This document shows positions 54,654 through 63,113 of a stretch of DNA of 64,000 bases, one piece after another. How positions within the stretch are numbered: position 1 is the first letter of the stretch; every line of letters begins with the position of its first letter. Below the pieces are notes generated by a model. It made no database searches. It worked only from the letters and a program-made list of their open reading frames with translations, and had not been told where the DNA came from. This stretch comes from Nocardioides cremeus (GTDB lineage: Bacteria > Actinomycetota > Actinomycetes > Propionibacteriales > Nocardioidaceae), in contig NZ_JAULSC010000006.1 in assembly GCF_030518195.1 (NCBI RefSeq), positions 62,001 to 126,000 on the forward strand. The letters are read 5' to 3'. Both the position numbers and the translations under genes were made by a program.

Positions 54654-55834
54654 GCCCGCCCGCCGGGCCGCCCCGGGTGGGCTTCCTGGGACGGCTGGGC
54701 GCCGGCAACCTGGGCAACGACGCCAGCCTCGAGGTGGTGCTGGGCCTGGTGCGGGCCCGGCGCCCCGACGCGGTGCTCGACGCCATGTGCTCGGGGCCCG
54801 AGGTCGTGCGCGAGCGCTACGACCTGCCCACCGTGGAGCTGCACCGCGCCCTGCGCGGCCCCACGCCCTGGCGGGTGCTGGCCGGGCTGGTCGTCGACGC
54901 CGTGCGCGTCGGCCGGTGGGTGCGTCGCCACGACGTCGTGCTGGTGCCGGGCATGGGCACGCTCGAGTCGACGCTGCAGGAGCGGGCCTGGCAGATGCCC
55001 TGGACGCTGCTGGTGATGGCCGTCAGCGGACGGCTGTGGCGCACCAAGGTGGCCCTGGTGGGCGTCGGGGCCGGAGCAGTGCCCGAACGGGCCCAGCGCT
55101 GGATGTTCGTCACCGCCGCCCGCCTGGTCGCCTACCGCTCCTTCCGCGACGAGCGCTCCCGCGACGAGATGCAGCGGATGGGCCTGCGCACCCACGACGG
55201 GGTCCTGCCCGACGTGGTGCTGGCCCGGCCGGCGCCCCCGCACCCGCCGGCGCGACCGCGCAGCGTCGGGCTGGGGGTGATGGCCTGGTCGGGCAGCAAC
55301 GGCGAGCGCGCGCTGGCCGAGCGCCTGCACGCGGCGTACGTCGCCGAGATGGAGCGCGTGCTCGAGCTGCTGCTCGAGCGCGGCTACGACGTCAGCGTGC
55401 TGGTGGGCGACGCCGACGACGTGCCGGTGGCCCAGGACCTGGTCTCGGGGGCCGGCAGCGAGCGGGTGCGGCTGGTGGTGCCGACGACCCCGGACGAGCT
55501 GGTCGAGGCGGTCTCGGCCGTCGAGGTGGTGGTGGCCGCGCGCTACCACAACGTCGTCGGTGCGCTGCGCTGCGCGACCCCCGTCGTGGCGCTGTGCTAC
55601 GCGCCCAAGCACCGCGACCTGATGGCCCTGATGGGGGTCGGGGAGCTGTGCCACGAGCTGCGCGGGCTCGACGCCGAGCGCCTCGTGGACCACGTCGACG
55701 AGGTCCACCGCGACCGCGAGGGCGTGCGGGCGCACCTGGAGCAGCGGCTCGAGGAGCTGGCTCCCACGTTCGAGCAGCACTTCGACGAGGTGGCCGCCCG
55801 GCTGCTCGACGCGCCTGCCGAGGTGGCGGCATGA
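54650..55834 (+). CDS. Polysaccharide pyruvyl transferase family protein
   Basis: A 394-aa protein. It has GFLGRLGAGNLGNDASLEVV, DVVLVPGMGTLES, VALVGVGAGAVPERAQRWMF, YRSFRDERSRDEMQRMGL, VVAARYHNVVGALRCATPVV and LCYAPKHRDLM, the arrangement of the CsaB/WcaK family. It would add a ketal pyruvate from PEP to a sugar, giving an acidic substituent. This subgroup is also seen as an uncharacterised WcaK-like protein. GTG 54650 overlaps the previous stop and its own stop overlaps the flippase start. Confidence 0.87.
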   Translation: MSPPAGPPRVGFLGRLGAGNLGNDASLEVVLGLVRARRPDAVLDAMCSGPEVVRERYDLPTVELHRALRGPTPWRVLAGLVVDAVRVGRWVRRHDVVLVPGMGTLESTLQERAWQMPWTLLVMAVSGRLWRTKVALVGVGAGAVPERAQRWMFVTAARLVAYRSFRDERSRDEMQRMGLRTHDGVLPDVVLARPAPPHPPARPRSVGLGVMAWSGSNGERALAERLHAAYVAEMERVLELLLERGYDVSVLVGDADDVPVAQDLVSGAGSERVRLVVPTTPDELVEAVSAVEVVVAARYHNVVGALRCATPVVALCYAPKHRDLMALMGVGELCHELRGLDAERLVDHVDEVHRDREGVRAHLEQRLEELAPTFEQHFDEVAARLLDAPAEVAA

Positions 55835-57153
55835 GCACCGTGCCGGTCGGGCGCGCGGCCCTGCTGCGCACCGCCGGCCGGCTCGGCTGGGGGGTCGCCG
55901 ACCAGGGCGTCTCCAGCGTCAAGAACTTCGTGCTGGGCGTCTTCGTGGCGACCACGCTGGGAGCACAGAGCCTGGGTGCGCTGGGCCTGGTGCTGGTGAC
56001 CTACGCGATCGTGCTGCAGGCCGCCCGCGGCCTGGCCACCGACCCGCTGATGGTGCGCTACACCGGCACCGAGCCGCGGACCTGGCGCTCCTCGAGCGCT
56101 GCTGCCACCGCGACCGCCACGGTCGTGGGCATCGTCGCCGGGGCGGCCTGCCTGGCCGGTGGCGCGGTGCTGACGCGCTGGGTCAGCGGCGAGGGCGGCG
56201 CGGCCTTCACCGCGCTGGCGCCCTGCCTGCCGCTGCTGGCCCTCCAGGACAGCTACCGCTACGCCTTCTTCGCCGCCGGCCGCGGCGGCGCGGCCTGCGC
56301 CACCGACATGGTCTGGGCGGTCTCGCTGGTGCTGCTGCTGCCGCTCGGCGCACCGCTGGGCCACGACGGCATCGCCTGGGCCGTCGTGGCCTTCGGCGCC
56401 AGCGCCGGACTCTCCGCGGCCTTCGCGGCCTGGCGGGCGCGCACCCTGCCCGACCCGCGACGGGTCGTGTGGTGGTGGCGCGAGCACCACGACCTCGGCA
56501 CCCGCTTCCTGGGCGAGAACGTGACCCTCGGGGTGGGCCAGCAGGTCACGGTCCTGGTCGTCGCGGCCGTCGCCGGACTGGGGGCCCTCGGTGCGGTCCG
56601 CGGCGCGGAGATGCTGATCGGACCGGTGGCCAGCCTGCTGATGGGGATCTCGCAGGTGGCGGTGCCCGAGGCGGTGCGGGCCCGCGCCAACGGGCGCTCG
56701 TCGCTCGAGCGGCTCTGCCGCGCGCTGAGCGGGGGACTGGCCGCGGTCGCGCTGCTGTGGGGCGCGCTGGTCTTCGTCGTGCTGCCCCACGGGCTCGGCG
56801 ACCGGCTGCTGGGCGAGGTCTGGCCCTCAGCCCACTCGCTGCTGCCGGCCGTCATCATCGGGGCCACCGCGGGCTGCCTGCACGTGGGTCCCTCGGCCGG
56901 GCTGCGCGCCCTGGGGCGCGCCGACCTGACGCTGCGCATGCAGGTGCTGGTGACCTCGACGTACGCCGTGCTCGGCACCGCCGGCGCGGCGGCGGGCGGA
57001 GCCGGGGGGATGGTCTGGGGCACCGCCACGGCCTCCTGCCTGGGAGCCGTGGCGTGGTGGCTGGCCCTCGACCGGGCCGCCCGGGCAGCGCTGCCGCTCC
57101 CGCCGGCCACGGCCCTGGTCGAGCCCGAGGAGGTCGACGACCGTGTCGGTTGA
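55831..57153 (+). CDS. Polysaccharide flippase (Wzx/MATE-like)
   Basis: A 440-aa membrane protein with about 12-14 helices. It begins LGWGVADQGVSSVKNFVLGV, the usual start for PST/Wzx-like transporters. Other segments are LGALGLVLVTYAIVLQAARG, GENVTLGVGQQVTVLVVAAV and LRMQVLVTSTYAVLGTAGAA. It would carry lipid-linked repeat units to the outer face for the Wzy-like polymerase. It has an ATGA link with the previous gene and an 11-nt overlap with the next. Confidence 0.87.
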   Translation: MSTVPVGRAALLRTAGRLGWGVADQGVSSVKNFVLGVFVATTLGAQSLGALGLVLVTYAIVLQAARGLATDPLMVRYTGTEPRTWRSSSAAATATATVVGIVAGAACLAGGAVLTRWVSGEGGAAFTALAPCLPLLALQDSYRYAFFAAGRGGAACATDMVWAVSLVLLLPLGAPLGHDGIAWAVVAFGASAGLSAAFAAWRARTLPDPRRVVWWWREHHDLGTRFLGENVTLGVGQQVTVLVVAAVAGLGALGAVRGAEMLIGPVASLLMGISQVAVPEAVRARANGRSSLERLCRALSGGLAAVALLWGALVFVVLPHGLGDRLLGEVWPSAHSLLPAVIIGATAGCLHVGPSAGLRALGRADLTLRMQVLVTSTYAVLGTAGAAAGGAGGMVWGTATASCLGAVAWWLALDRAARAALPLPPATALVEPEEVDDRVG

Positions 57154-58378
57154 GCCGTCGACCGAGAGCCTGCAGGTCGTGGTCGCGACGGTGATGCGCC
57201 GGGAGGGCGGCAGCGGCGTCCAGACCCACGTGCGCACCGTGGTCGAGCACCTCGAGGCGACCGGGCTGCCGGTACGGGTGGTCAGCCCCTTCGAGGCCAC
57301 CTCGCCCCTCGTACGGCCCGTCTTCGCGGCGCGGCTGGCGCTGCAGCCGCTCTCGGGCGCGGCCGGGGTGTGGTGGTACCGGCACTGGCACACGGCCTAC
57401 CTGCGGGCCGCCCTCGACCCGGTGCTGGAGGCCGCCCGGGCCGGTGCGGGCCGACCGGTCGTCTACGCGCAGTGCCCGGGCTCGGCCCTGGCCGCGCTCG
57501 ACGTGCGCGAGCGCGCAGGCGGTTGCGAGCCGGTCGTGATGGCGGTGCACTTCAACATCTCCGAGGCCGACGAGTGGGCCGGCAAGGGCGAGATCAGCGC
57601 GGGCGGGCGGGTCTTCCGGGCCATCCGCGAGCTCGAGGCCCGGGTGCTGCCCCGCCTCGACGGGCTGGTCTTCGTCTCCGAGGCCGCGCGCCGGGACTGC
57701 CTGGCCCGGGTGCCCGCAGCGGCCGGCGTGCCGGCGGTGGTGGTGCCCAACGCGGTGCCTGCCCTGCCCGCCCCACCGGCGTCCGCCCCCGGCGCGGCGG
57801 CGCCGGTGCGCGACCTGGTCACCGTCGGGTCGGTGGAGCCCCGCAAGAACCAGGGCTTCCTGCTCGAGGTGCTCGCCGAGGCCCGCCGCCGGGGCCGGCC
57901 CTGCACCCTGACCGTCGTCGGCGACGGCCCCCAGCGCCACGAGCTGCAGCGGCGCTCGCGGACGCTCGGTGTCGAGGCCGACGTCCGCATGGTGGGGCAC
58001 CGCACCGACGTGCCGGCCTGGCTGGCCGGGCACCGCGTCTACTGCCACGCCGCACTGACCGAGTCCTTCGGCATCGCCCTCGCCGAGGCGATGCGGTCCG
58101 GGCTGCCGGTCCTCGCGGGAGCCGTCGGAGGCATCCCCGAGGTGGTGCGCGACGGGGTCGAGGGGCGGCACTGGCCGCTCGACGACGTCGCCGCGGCCAC
58201 CGACCTGCTGCTCGACCTGCTCGACGACGAGGAGGCCCGGGAGCGGATGGGCCGGGCCGGGGCGGCTCGCGCCGCCGACGAGCTGGGCACCCACGTCGTG
58301 GTGCCCCGGCTGGTCGACTTCCTGGGCTCGCTCAGCGTGCGCCCAGCGCGGGCCCCAGCAGGTGGCGCACCTCGCTGA
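57143..58378 (+). CDS. Glycosyltransferase, GT-B fold, family 4 type
   Basis: A 411-aa enzyme with VVVATVMRREGGSGVQTHVR (N-terminal nucleotide-binding loop), VMAVHFNISEADEWAGKGEI, LVTVGSVEPRKNQGFLLEVL, LTVVGDGPQRHELQRRSRTL, CHAALTESFGIALAEAMRSG and VLAGAVGGIPEVVRDGVEG. The E(x7)E donor motif is present (ESFGIALAE). It is the last gene of the first block; its 3' end overlaps the convergent epimerase gene by 47 nt. Confidence 0.9.
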   Translation: MSVEPSTESLQVVVATVMRREGGSGVQTHVRTVVEHLEATGLPVRVVSPFEATSPLVRPVFAARLALQPLSGAAGVWWYRHWHTAYLRAALDPVLEAARAGAGRPVVYAQCPGSALAALDVRERAGGCEPVVMAVHFNISEADEWAGKGEISAGGRVFRAIRELEARVLPRLDGLVFVSEAARRDCLARVPAAAGVPAVVVPNAVPALPAPPASAPGAAAPVRDLVTVGSVEPRKNQGFLLEVLAEARRRGRPCTLTVVGDGPQRHELQRRSRTLGVEADVRMVGHRTDVPAWLAGHRVYCHAALTESFGIALAEAMRSGLPVLAGAVGGIPEVVRDGVEGRHWPLDDVAAATDLLLDLLDDEEARERMGRAGAARAADELGTHVVVPRLVDFLGSLSVRPARAPAGGAPR

Positions 58379-58895
58379 GCCGAGGCGCCGCCCGGTCGTT
58401 CGCCGAGAGCAGCGCGACCGGCAGCGGCCACGCGACCGCGATGTCCGGGTCGTCGTGGGCGATCGCCAGCGACGCGGCCGGGTCGTGGCGCCGGTCGATG
58501 CGGTAGGAGGTGTCCGACGGCTCGCGCAAGGCCTGGAAGCCGTGCGCGCACCCCGCGGGGATGTAGACCGAGCGCAGCGACTCCTCGCTGAGCTCGAAGC
58601 CCTCCCACTCGCCGTACGTCGGCGAGCCGACGCGCAGGTCGACCACGACGTCGTACAGGGCACCCCGCGAGCAGCGCACCAGCTTGGCCTCGCCCTCGCC
58701 GGTGCGCACGTGCAGCCCGCGCACCACGCCGCGGTGCGAGCGCGAGACGCTGTCCTGCAGGAAGTCCTCGGCACGCACGCCGTGCTCGCGCGCGAGGTCG
58801 GCGTCGAAGGTGCGCGCGAACCAGCCGCGCTCGTCGCGCACCGGCTCGGGCTCCATGACCAGCACCCCGGCGATCCGGGTCCGTCGTACCTGCAC
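58332..58895 (-). CDS. rfbC: dTDP-4-dehydrorhamnose 3,5-epimerase family protein
   Basis: A 187-aa cupin epimerase acting on 4-keto-6-deoxy sugar nucleotides. It has TRIAGVLVMEPEPVRDERGW, ARTFDADLAREHG, SHRGVVRGLHVRTGEGEAKLV (RGLH catalytic His), ALYDVVVDLRVGSPTYGEWE and PAGCAHGFQAL. C3/C5 epimerisation is the family reaction. With the CDP-glucose gene at 60293, the substrate may be CDP-linked rather than dTDP-linked. GTG 58895 is preferred because AGGAG lies 9 nt upstream; GTG 58904 directly touches that site. Divergent from the methyltransferase gene. Confidence 0.88.
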   Translation of the reverse strand: MQVRRTRIAGVLVMEPEPVRDERGWFARTFDADLAREHGVRAEDFLQDSVSRSHRGVVRGLHVRTGEGEAKLVRCSRGALYDVVVDLRVGSPTYGEWEGFELSEESLRSVYIPAGCAHGFQALREPSDTSYRIDRRHDPAASLAIAHDDPDIAVAWPLPVALLSANDRAAPRLSEVRHLLGPALGAR

Positions 58896-58940
58896 GCTGC
58901 TCACCTCCTGGCCCGAGCCTCTCCCGCCGTCCGCCGGGGG

Positions 58941-58958
58941 ACCTCACGAAATTGAGGT
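58941..58958. promoter_or_regulatory. Inverted-repeat operator between the epimerase and methyltransferase genes
   Basis: ACCTCA-CGAAAT-TGAGGT is a perfect 6-bp inverted repeat with a 6-nt AT-richer centre, within the 137-bp divergent region. It is a candidate binding site for a dimeric regulator controlling both genes. Confidence 0.4.
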
Positions 58959-59032
58959 AATCGGGCCGCTCGCCGGCTCGAGGCGGGTCCCGCGGGCCCA
59001 CGCTGGTGCCTCACGCCACGAGGAGGACGAGC

Positions 59033-60277
59033 ATGGGAACACGCAGCTGCCGGTTGTGCGGGGCCGACCTGAGGACCACCTTCGTGGACCTGGGGATGTC
59101 ACCGCCGTGCGAGAGCTACCTGGCCGAGGAGGACCTGGACCGCGCGGAGGTCTTCCACCCGCTGCACGTGCGGGTCTGCGACGAGTGCCTGCTGGTCCAG
59201 CTGCCGGCCTACATCCCGGCCGAGGACATCTTCAGCGACTACGCCTACTTCTCCTCCTACTCCGACTCGTGGGTGCGCCACTGCGAGCGCTTCGTCGAGA
59301 CCGCCGTCGAGCGGCTCGGCCTGGGCGCCGACTCGTTCGTCGTCGAGGTGGCCAGCAACGACGGCTACCTCCTGCAGCACGCCGTGGCCCGCGGCATCCG
59401 CTCGCTGGGCATCGAGCCCGCCGCCAACGTGGCCGTGGCCGCCGAGGAGCGCGGCGTGCCCACCGAGGTGCTCTTCCTGGGCCAGGAGACCGGCCGCAAG
59501 ATCGCCGACGTGCACGGGCGCGCCGACCTCGTCGTGGCCAACAACGTCTTCGCCCACGTGCCCGACATCGTCGACTTCAGCCGCGGGATGCGCGAGCTGG
59601 TCGCCGACGACGGCCGGGTGAGCATCGAGATCCCGCACCTGCTGCGCCTGGTGGAGGGCCGTGAGTTCGACACGATCTACCACGAGCACTACTCCTACCT
59701 CTCGCTGCTGACCACACAGCGGGTGCTCGCCGCGGCCGGCCTGAGCGTCGTCGACGTCGAGGAGCTGCCCACGCACGGCGGCTCGCTGCGCACCTGGTCG
59801 GCACGCACCGAGACCGCGCCCGAGCCGTCGCCGGCGGTGGCGCGCGTGCTGGCCGACGAGGCCGCCGCCGGGCTGCACACCCTCGACGGTCACGCCGGCT
59901 TCGCCAGCTCGGTCGCCGAGGTGCGCGACGACTTCGTGGAGTTCCTCGTCGACTGTCGCCGACGCGGACGCAGCGTCGCGGCGTACGGCGCCCCGGGCAA
60001 GGGCAACACGCTGCTCAACCACTGCGGTGTGCGCGCCGACCTGCTGTCCTTCGCGGTCGACCGCAACCCGCACAAGCACGGCAGGTTCCTGCCCGGCACC
60101 CACATCCCGGTGCTGCCGGTCGAGGCGCTGGCCCAGGCCCGCCCCGACTACGTGGTGATCATGCCGTGGAACCTCCGCAAGGAGATCACGGCCCAGCTCG
60201 ACTACGTGGGCGAGTGGGGCGGCCAGCTGGTCGTGGCCCTGCCGCGCCTCGAGGTCTTCCAGGCCGGATCGGCCTGA
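59033..60277 (+). CDS. Sugar-nucleotide C-methyltransferase
   Basis: A 414-aa protein of the TylCIII/TcaB9 type: an N-terminal zinc domain with C6xxC9 and C49xxC52, a SAM-binding core (about 100-230: VVEVASNDGYLLQHAVARGI, VVANNVFAHVPDIVDF, YHEHYSYLSLLT) and a C-terminal domain (about 310-400: VAAYGAPGKGNTLLNHCGV, VDRNPHKHGRFLPGTHIPVL). The family adds a methyl group to C3 of 4-keto-deoxy sugar nucleotides, giving branched sugars. AGGAGG precedes ATG 59033; an upstream in-frame ATG has no site. It is followed by rfbF 15 nt later. Confidence 0.9.
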   Translation: MGTRSCRLCGADLRTTFVDLGMSPPCESYLAEEDLDRAEVFHPLHVRVCDECLLVQLPAYIPAEDIFSDYAYFSSYSDSWVRHCERFVETAVERLGLGADSFVVEVASNDGYLLQHAVARGIRSLGIEPAANVAVAAEERGVPTEVLFLGQETGRKIADVHGRADLVVANNVFAHVPDIVDFSRGMRELVADDGRVSIEIPHLLRLVEGREFDTIYHEHYSYLSLLTTQRVLAAAGLSVVDVEELPTHGGSLRTWSARTETAPEPSPAVARVLADEAAAGLHTLDGHAGFASSVAEVRDDFVEFLVDCRRRGRSVAAYGAPGKGNTLLNHCGVRADLLSFAVDRNPHKHGRFLPGTHIPVLPVEALAQARPDYVVIMPWNLRKEITAQLDYVGEWGGQLVVALPRLEVFQAGSA

Positions 60278-60292
60278 CGAGAGGAGTACGAC

Positions 60293-61111
60293 ATGAAGGT
60301 GGTCCTGTTCTGCGGTGGCCTGGGGATGCGCATGCGCGCCGACAACCAGTCCCTGCCGAAGCCGATGATGCCCATCGGGAGCCGGCCGGTGCTGTGGCAC
60401 GTGATGCGCTACTACGCCTACTTCGGGCACACCGACTTCGTGCTGTGCCTGGGGCACGGCGCGCAGGCGGTCAAGGACTACTTCCTGAACTACCAGGAGA
60501 CCGCCTCCAACGACTTCGTGCTCACCAAGGGCGGCGACTACATCGAGATGCTCGGCACCGACATCAGCGACTGGACGATCCGGTTCATCGACACCGGCAT
60601 GGACACCGCGATCGGTGAGCGGCTGCGCCGCGTGCGCCCGCACCTGGAGGGCGACGGCGTCTTCCTGGCCAACTACGGCGACGTGCTCACCGACGCGCCG
60701 ATGGACGAGCTGGTCGCCCAGTTCGAGCAGACCGACGCGGTGGCGCAGATGCTGGCCGTCAAGCCGCAGGACTCCTTCCACGTCATCGACGTCGACGGCG
60801 CCGGGCAGGTCTCCGGGCTGGTGCCGGTCGCCGACATGTCGCTGTGCATCAACGGCGGCTACTTCGTGCTGAGCCAGGGCATCTTCGACTACCTCGAGGA
60901 GGGCGACGACCTGGTCATGGACGGGTGCGTGCGCGCTGCTCGCGACGGCCGGGTGCGCGCGGTGCGCTACGACGGCTTCTGGGCCCCGATGGACACGCTC
61001 AAGGAGCGCACCGCCCTGGAGGAGAAGTACCGGCACGGCATCAGCCCCTGGGCGCTGTGGCGCGACCGCCCCGTGCAGCCCGGCGCCGCGGTCACCCCCG
61101 TCGCCCTCTGA
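60293..61111 (+). CDS. rfbF: Glucose-1-phosphate cytidylyltransferase
   Basis: A 272-aa nucleotidyltransferase that makes CDP-glucose from CTP and glucose-1-phosphate, the entry to CDP-deoxyhexoses. It has FCGGLGMRMRADNQSLPKPM, GSRPVLWHVMRYYAYFGHTD, FVLCLGHGAQAVKDYFLNY, DTGMDTAIGERLRRV and FWAPMDTLKERTALEEKY. The DTG-x-T-x-x-G-x-RL signature is typical of RfbF. The GGLG loop has MRMR instead of TRL(R/S), an unusual change in the CTP-binding loop. No CDP-glucose 4,6-dehydratase is in the window. AGAGGAG precedes the ATG. Confidence 0.88.
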   Translation: MKVVLFCGGLGMRMRADNQSLPKPMMPIGSRPVLWHVMRYYAYFGHTDFVLCLGHGAQAVKDYFLNYQETASNDFVLTKGGDYIEMLGTDISDWTIRFIDTGMDTAIGERLRRVRPHLEGDGVFLANYGDVLTDAPMDELVAQFEQTDAVAQMLAVKPQDSFHVIDVDGAGQVSGLVPVADMSLCINGGYFVLSQGIFDYLEEGDDLVMDGCVRAARDGRVRAVRYDGFWAPMDTLKERTALEEKYRHGISPWALWRDRPVQPGAAVTPVAL

Positions 61112-61465
61112 CCCGGCCCGGACTTCGCCCCGACCCGGCCCGAACTTCGCAACGAGTCGGCCCGGATCTTCCACATGAGTCGGCCTGGGCATCTCGCTGA
61201 GCCGCCAGCCGTGCCAATCGGCGTACGACGCCCACGGCAGCAGGGAGATCTGCGCCGGCTCGGCGCGAAGTTAGGGCCGGGTCAGCGTTGCTTCCGGGTG
61301 AGTCGAGGTACCCGCCGCGCTGTCGCAGTGGCTGCCGGCGTCCGACGAGCGGTCCGAGCTTCGCCGGTGCCCCGGCCTCGTACGACGCCGCGAGCAGCTG
61401 GGGAGAGAGAAGCGCCGGGTCGACGTGAGATCCAGGCCGGGTCAGCGCGAGATAGGGGCCGGGTC
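61110..61465. repeat. Array of about 22-bp imperfect repeats in two orientations
   Basis: Four tandem units run forward: 61110-61131, 61132-61153, 61154-61176 and 61177-61198. Each opens GA(C/G)(C/T)CGGCC and carries a CTTC-like or ATCT-like core. Reverse-orientation units of the same consensus, ending GCCGGGTC or similar, lie at 61240-61261, 61262-61283, 61284-61304 (21 nt, weak), 61400-61421, 61422-61443 and 61444-61465. The first unit overlaps the rfbF stop and the last ends 2 nt before the convergent gene. It fills the whole 356-nt intergenic region except about 100 nt near 61305-61399. No gene is visible here. Confidence 0.75.
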
Positions 61466-61467
61466 GG

Positions 61468-63060
61468 CTACTGGGTGCTGCTGCCGGCGTCCTGGAGGTA
61501 GGGCTCGCTGCGCCACTGGTTCCAGGTCACGAAGCTGCCGGCCTCGAGGGCCATGAAGAGCCAGGGGCCGCGGTAGGTGTTGTCCCAGAAGCGGTTGTCC
61601 TGCTCGAGCGTCACCGCGTTCTCCACCAGGGTGCCCTGGAAGGGCGAGTGCGGCGGGAAGGTGCCCCAGTTGGAGAAGATGCCGCTCACCCCGCAGATGT
61701 TCTCCACGGTGCACTCGGGGCCCAGCTGCTCGGGGTCGAGCTCGAAGAGGTTGTCGTGCACGTGCACGTGCTGGGACTTCCAGCGGCAGTCGTCGAAGTA
61801 GGGATCCTCGGCGATCAGGTCGGGATCGGCGCAGGCCTCGAAGGTGGCGACCTCGGGGTTGACCAGGGTGGTGTCCTGGGTGGGGTTGGCCGGCGAGCCG
61901 GCGTACCGGTCGGCGTTCTCCCAGATCGCCACCCCGCCCCAGTTGTCGATGAAGCGGTTGCCGGCCACGACCAGCGCCTCGCCGTGCAGCGTGCCCGCGC
62001 GCGGGTCGGCCCCGGACTCGGAGACGTAGATCGCGGGGGTGGGGAAGCCCGGGTTGCGCGGGCCCTTGACGGTGCCGTTGCCGATGAAGGTGTTGCCCAC
62101 GATCGAGGCGTTGTAGCTGGTCTCGTAGACCAGGCCCTCGGAGTCGTTGTGCTCGACCAGGTTGCCCTCGATGGTGAAGCCGGTGTTGTTGTTGTCGGCC
62201 CACAGCCCCGGGCCGGAGTTGTTGTGCACCCAGTTGTCGGTGATCTGGGCGCCGGTCGTGGCCCAGAACTTGCCGCCACCGGTGCACCCGCAGGTCGGGA
62301 TGCGCTTCTCCCAGTCGGCGGTGTTGTTGTGGCTGATCTCGTTGTGGTGCAGCACCACGTCCTTCGGACCGGTCGGGGAGTAGGCGCTGAAGCCGTACTG
62401 GCCGTTCTCGGTCAGGCAGTTGTGGCGCACCACCGCACCGTCGCCGAGAAAGACCCCGGCCCCGCCGTTGCGCCGCAGGGTGTTGCGCTCGACCAGCCAC
62501 CCGGGCGCGCTGTCGTGGTTGACGACGCCCTGGTTGCGGTTGTCGAGACGTCCGCCGAAGCCCTCGACGGTCAGGTGCCGCACGGTCACGTCGCTGGCCT
62601 TGCCGGTGAAGGCGTAGAGGTTGGTGCCGTCGCCGTCGAGCACCGCGCCGGGCGCCCCGACGAAGGTGTCACCGTCGTTGGGGCGCACCGAGTCGTACGC
62701 CGTCTCGCCGAGGCGGTGCCGACCGGGTGCGAGCCAGAAGGTGGTGCCGGGCGGCGACTGGCTCACCACCAGCGGCAGGTTGTCGGACGTCGGGACCACC
62801 ACGGCACCGTCCGGCGGTTCGGCCGGCCCGTCGAGGCGCGGCGAGCCGCACACCGCTGCCGGTGCGTCGTCGGGTGCCTCGGCGCGTGCCTGTGGCTCGG
62901 CGCCGGGACCGCCCACCGGGCCGCCGGCCGCCGGGTCGGCGGCCCCCAGCGACGAGGTGCGCAGGGCCGCCAGCGCGGCGACGAGGACGACGGCGAGACC
63001 CACCCAGCCCAGCAGCGGGAGGCCTGGGCGGGGGCGTGGGCGGCTCTGACGTGAGGGCAC
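61468..63060 (-). CDS. Right-handed beta-helix repeat protein, membrane-anchored or secreted
   Basis: A 530-aa protein with one N-terminal hydrophobic segment (about 15-37, LPLLGWVGLAVVLVAALAAL), a Pro/Ala-rich linker and a parallel beta-helix of about 400 residues made of repeated N-x-(V/I)-x-x-N-x turns (VVRHNCLTENGQYGFSAY, VVLHHNEISHNN, FTIEGNLVEHNDSEGLVYE, VVAGNRFIDNWGGVAIWE). The fold is that of polysaccharide lyases, C5-mannuronan epimerases and NosD-like proteins. No catalytic motif could be assigned. In an AlgD-containing locus an epimerase, lyase or binding role is reasonable. GTG 63060 is chosen because the longer frame adds an Arg/Pro-rich stretch. Confidence 0.83.
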   Translation of the reverse strand: MPSRQSRPRPRPGLPLLGWVGLAVVLVAALAALRTSSLGAADPAAGGPVGGPGAEPQARAEAPDDAPAAVCGSPRLDGPAEPPDGAVVVPTSDNLPLVVSQSPPGTTFWLAPGRHRLGETAYDSVRPNDGDTFVGAPGAVLDGDGTNLYAFTGKASDVTVRHLTVEGFGGRLDNRNQGVVNHDSAPGWLVERNTLRRNGGAGVFLGDGAVVRHNCLTENGQYGFSAYSPTGPKDVVLHHNEISHNNTADWEKRIPTCGCTGGGKFWATTGAQITDNWVHNNSGPGLWADNNNTGFTIEGNLVEHNDSEGLVYETSYNASIVGNTFIGNGTVKGPRNPGFPTPAIYVSESGADPRAGTLHGEALVVAGNRFIDNWGGVAIWENADRYAGSPANPTQDTTLVNPEVATFEACADPDLIAEDPYFDDCRWKSQHVHVHDNLFELDPEQLGPECTVENICGVSGIFSNWGTFPPHSPFQGTLVENAVTLEQDNRFWDNTYRGPWLFMALEAGSFVTWNQWRSEPYLQDAGSSTQ

Positions 63061-63113
63061 CCGGCCACGGTAGGACCGCGGGCAGGGCCCCGTGCGGGCG
63101 CTGCAGGGCGATC

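Noticed and set aside
61110..61465. CRISPR array
   Set aside because: The units are contiguous with no spacers, are imperfect and occur in both orientations. No cas genes are nearby.
61175..61501. 108-aa open frame across the 22-bp repeats
   Set aside because: It consists mainly of translated repeats and runs into the convergent beta-helix gene.
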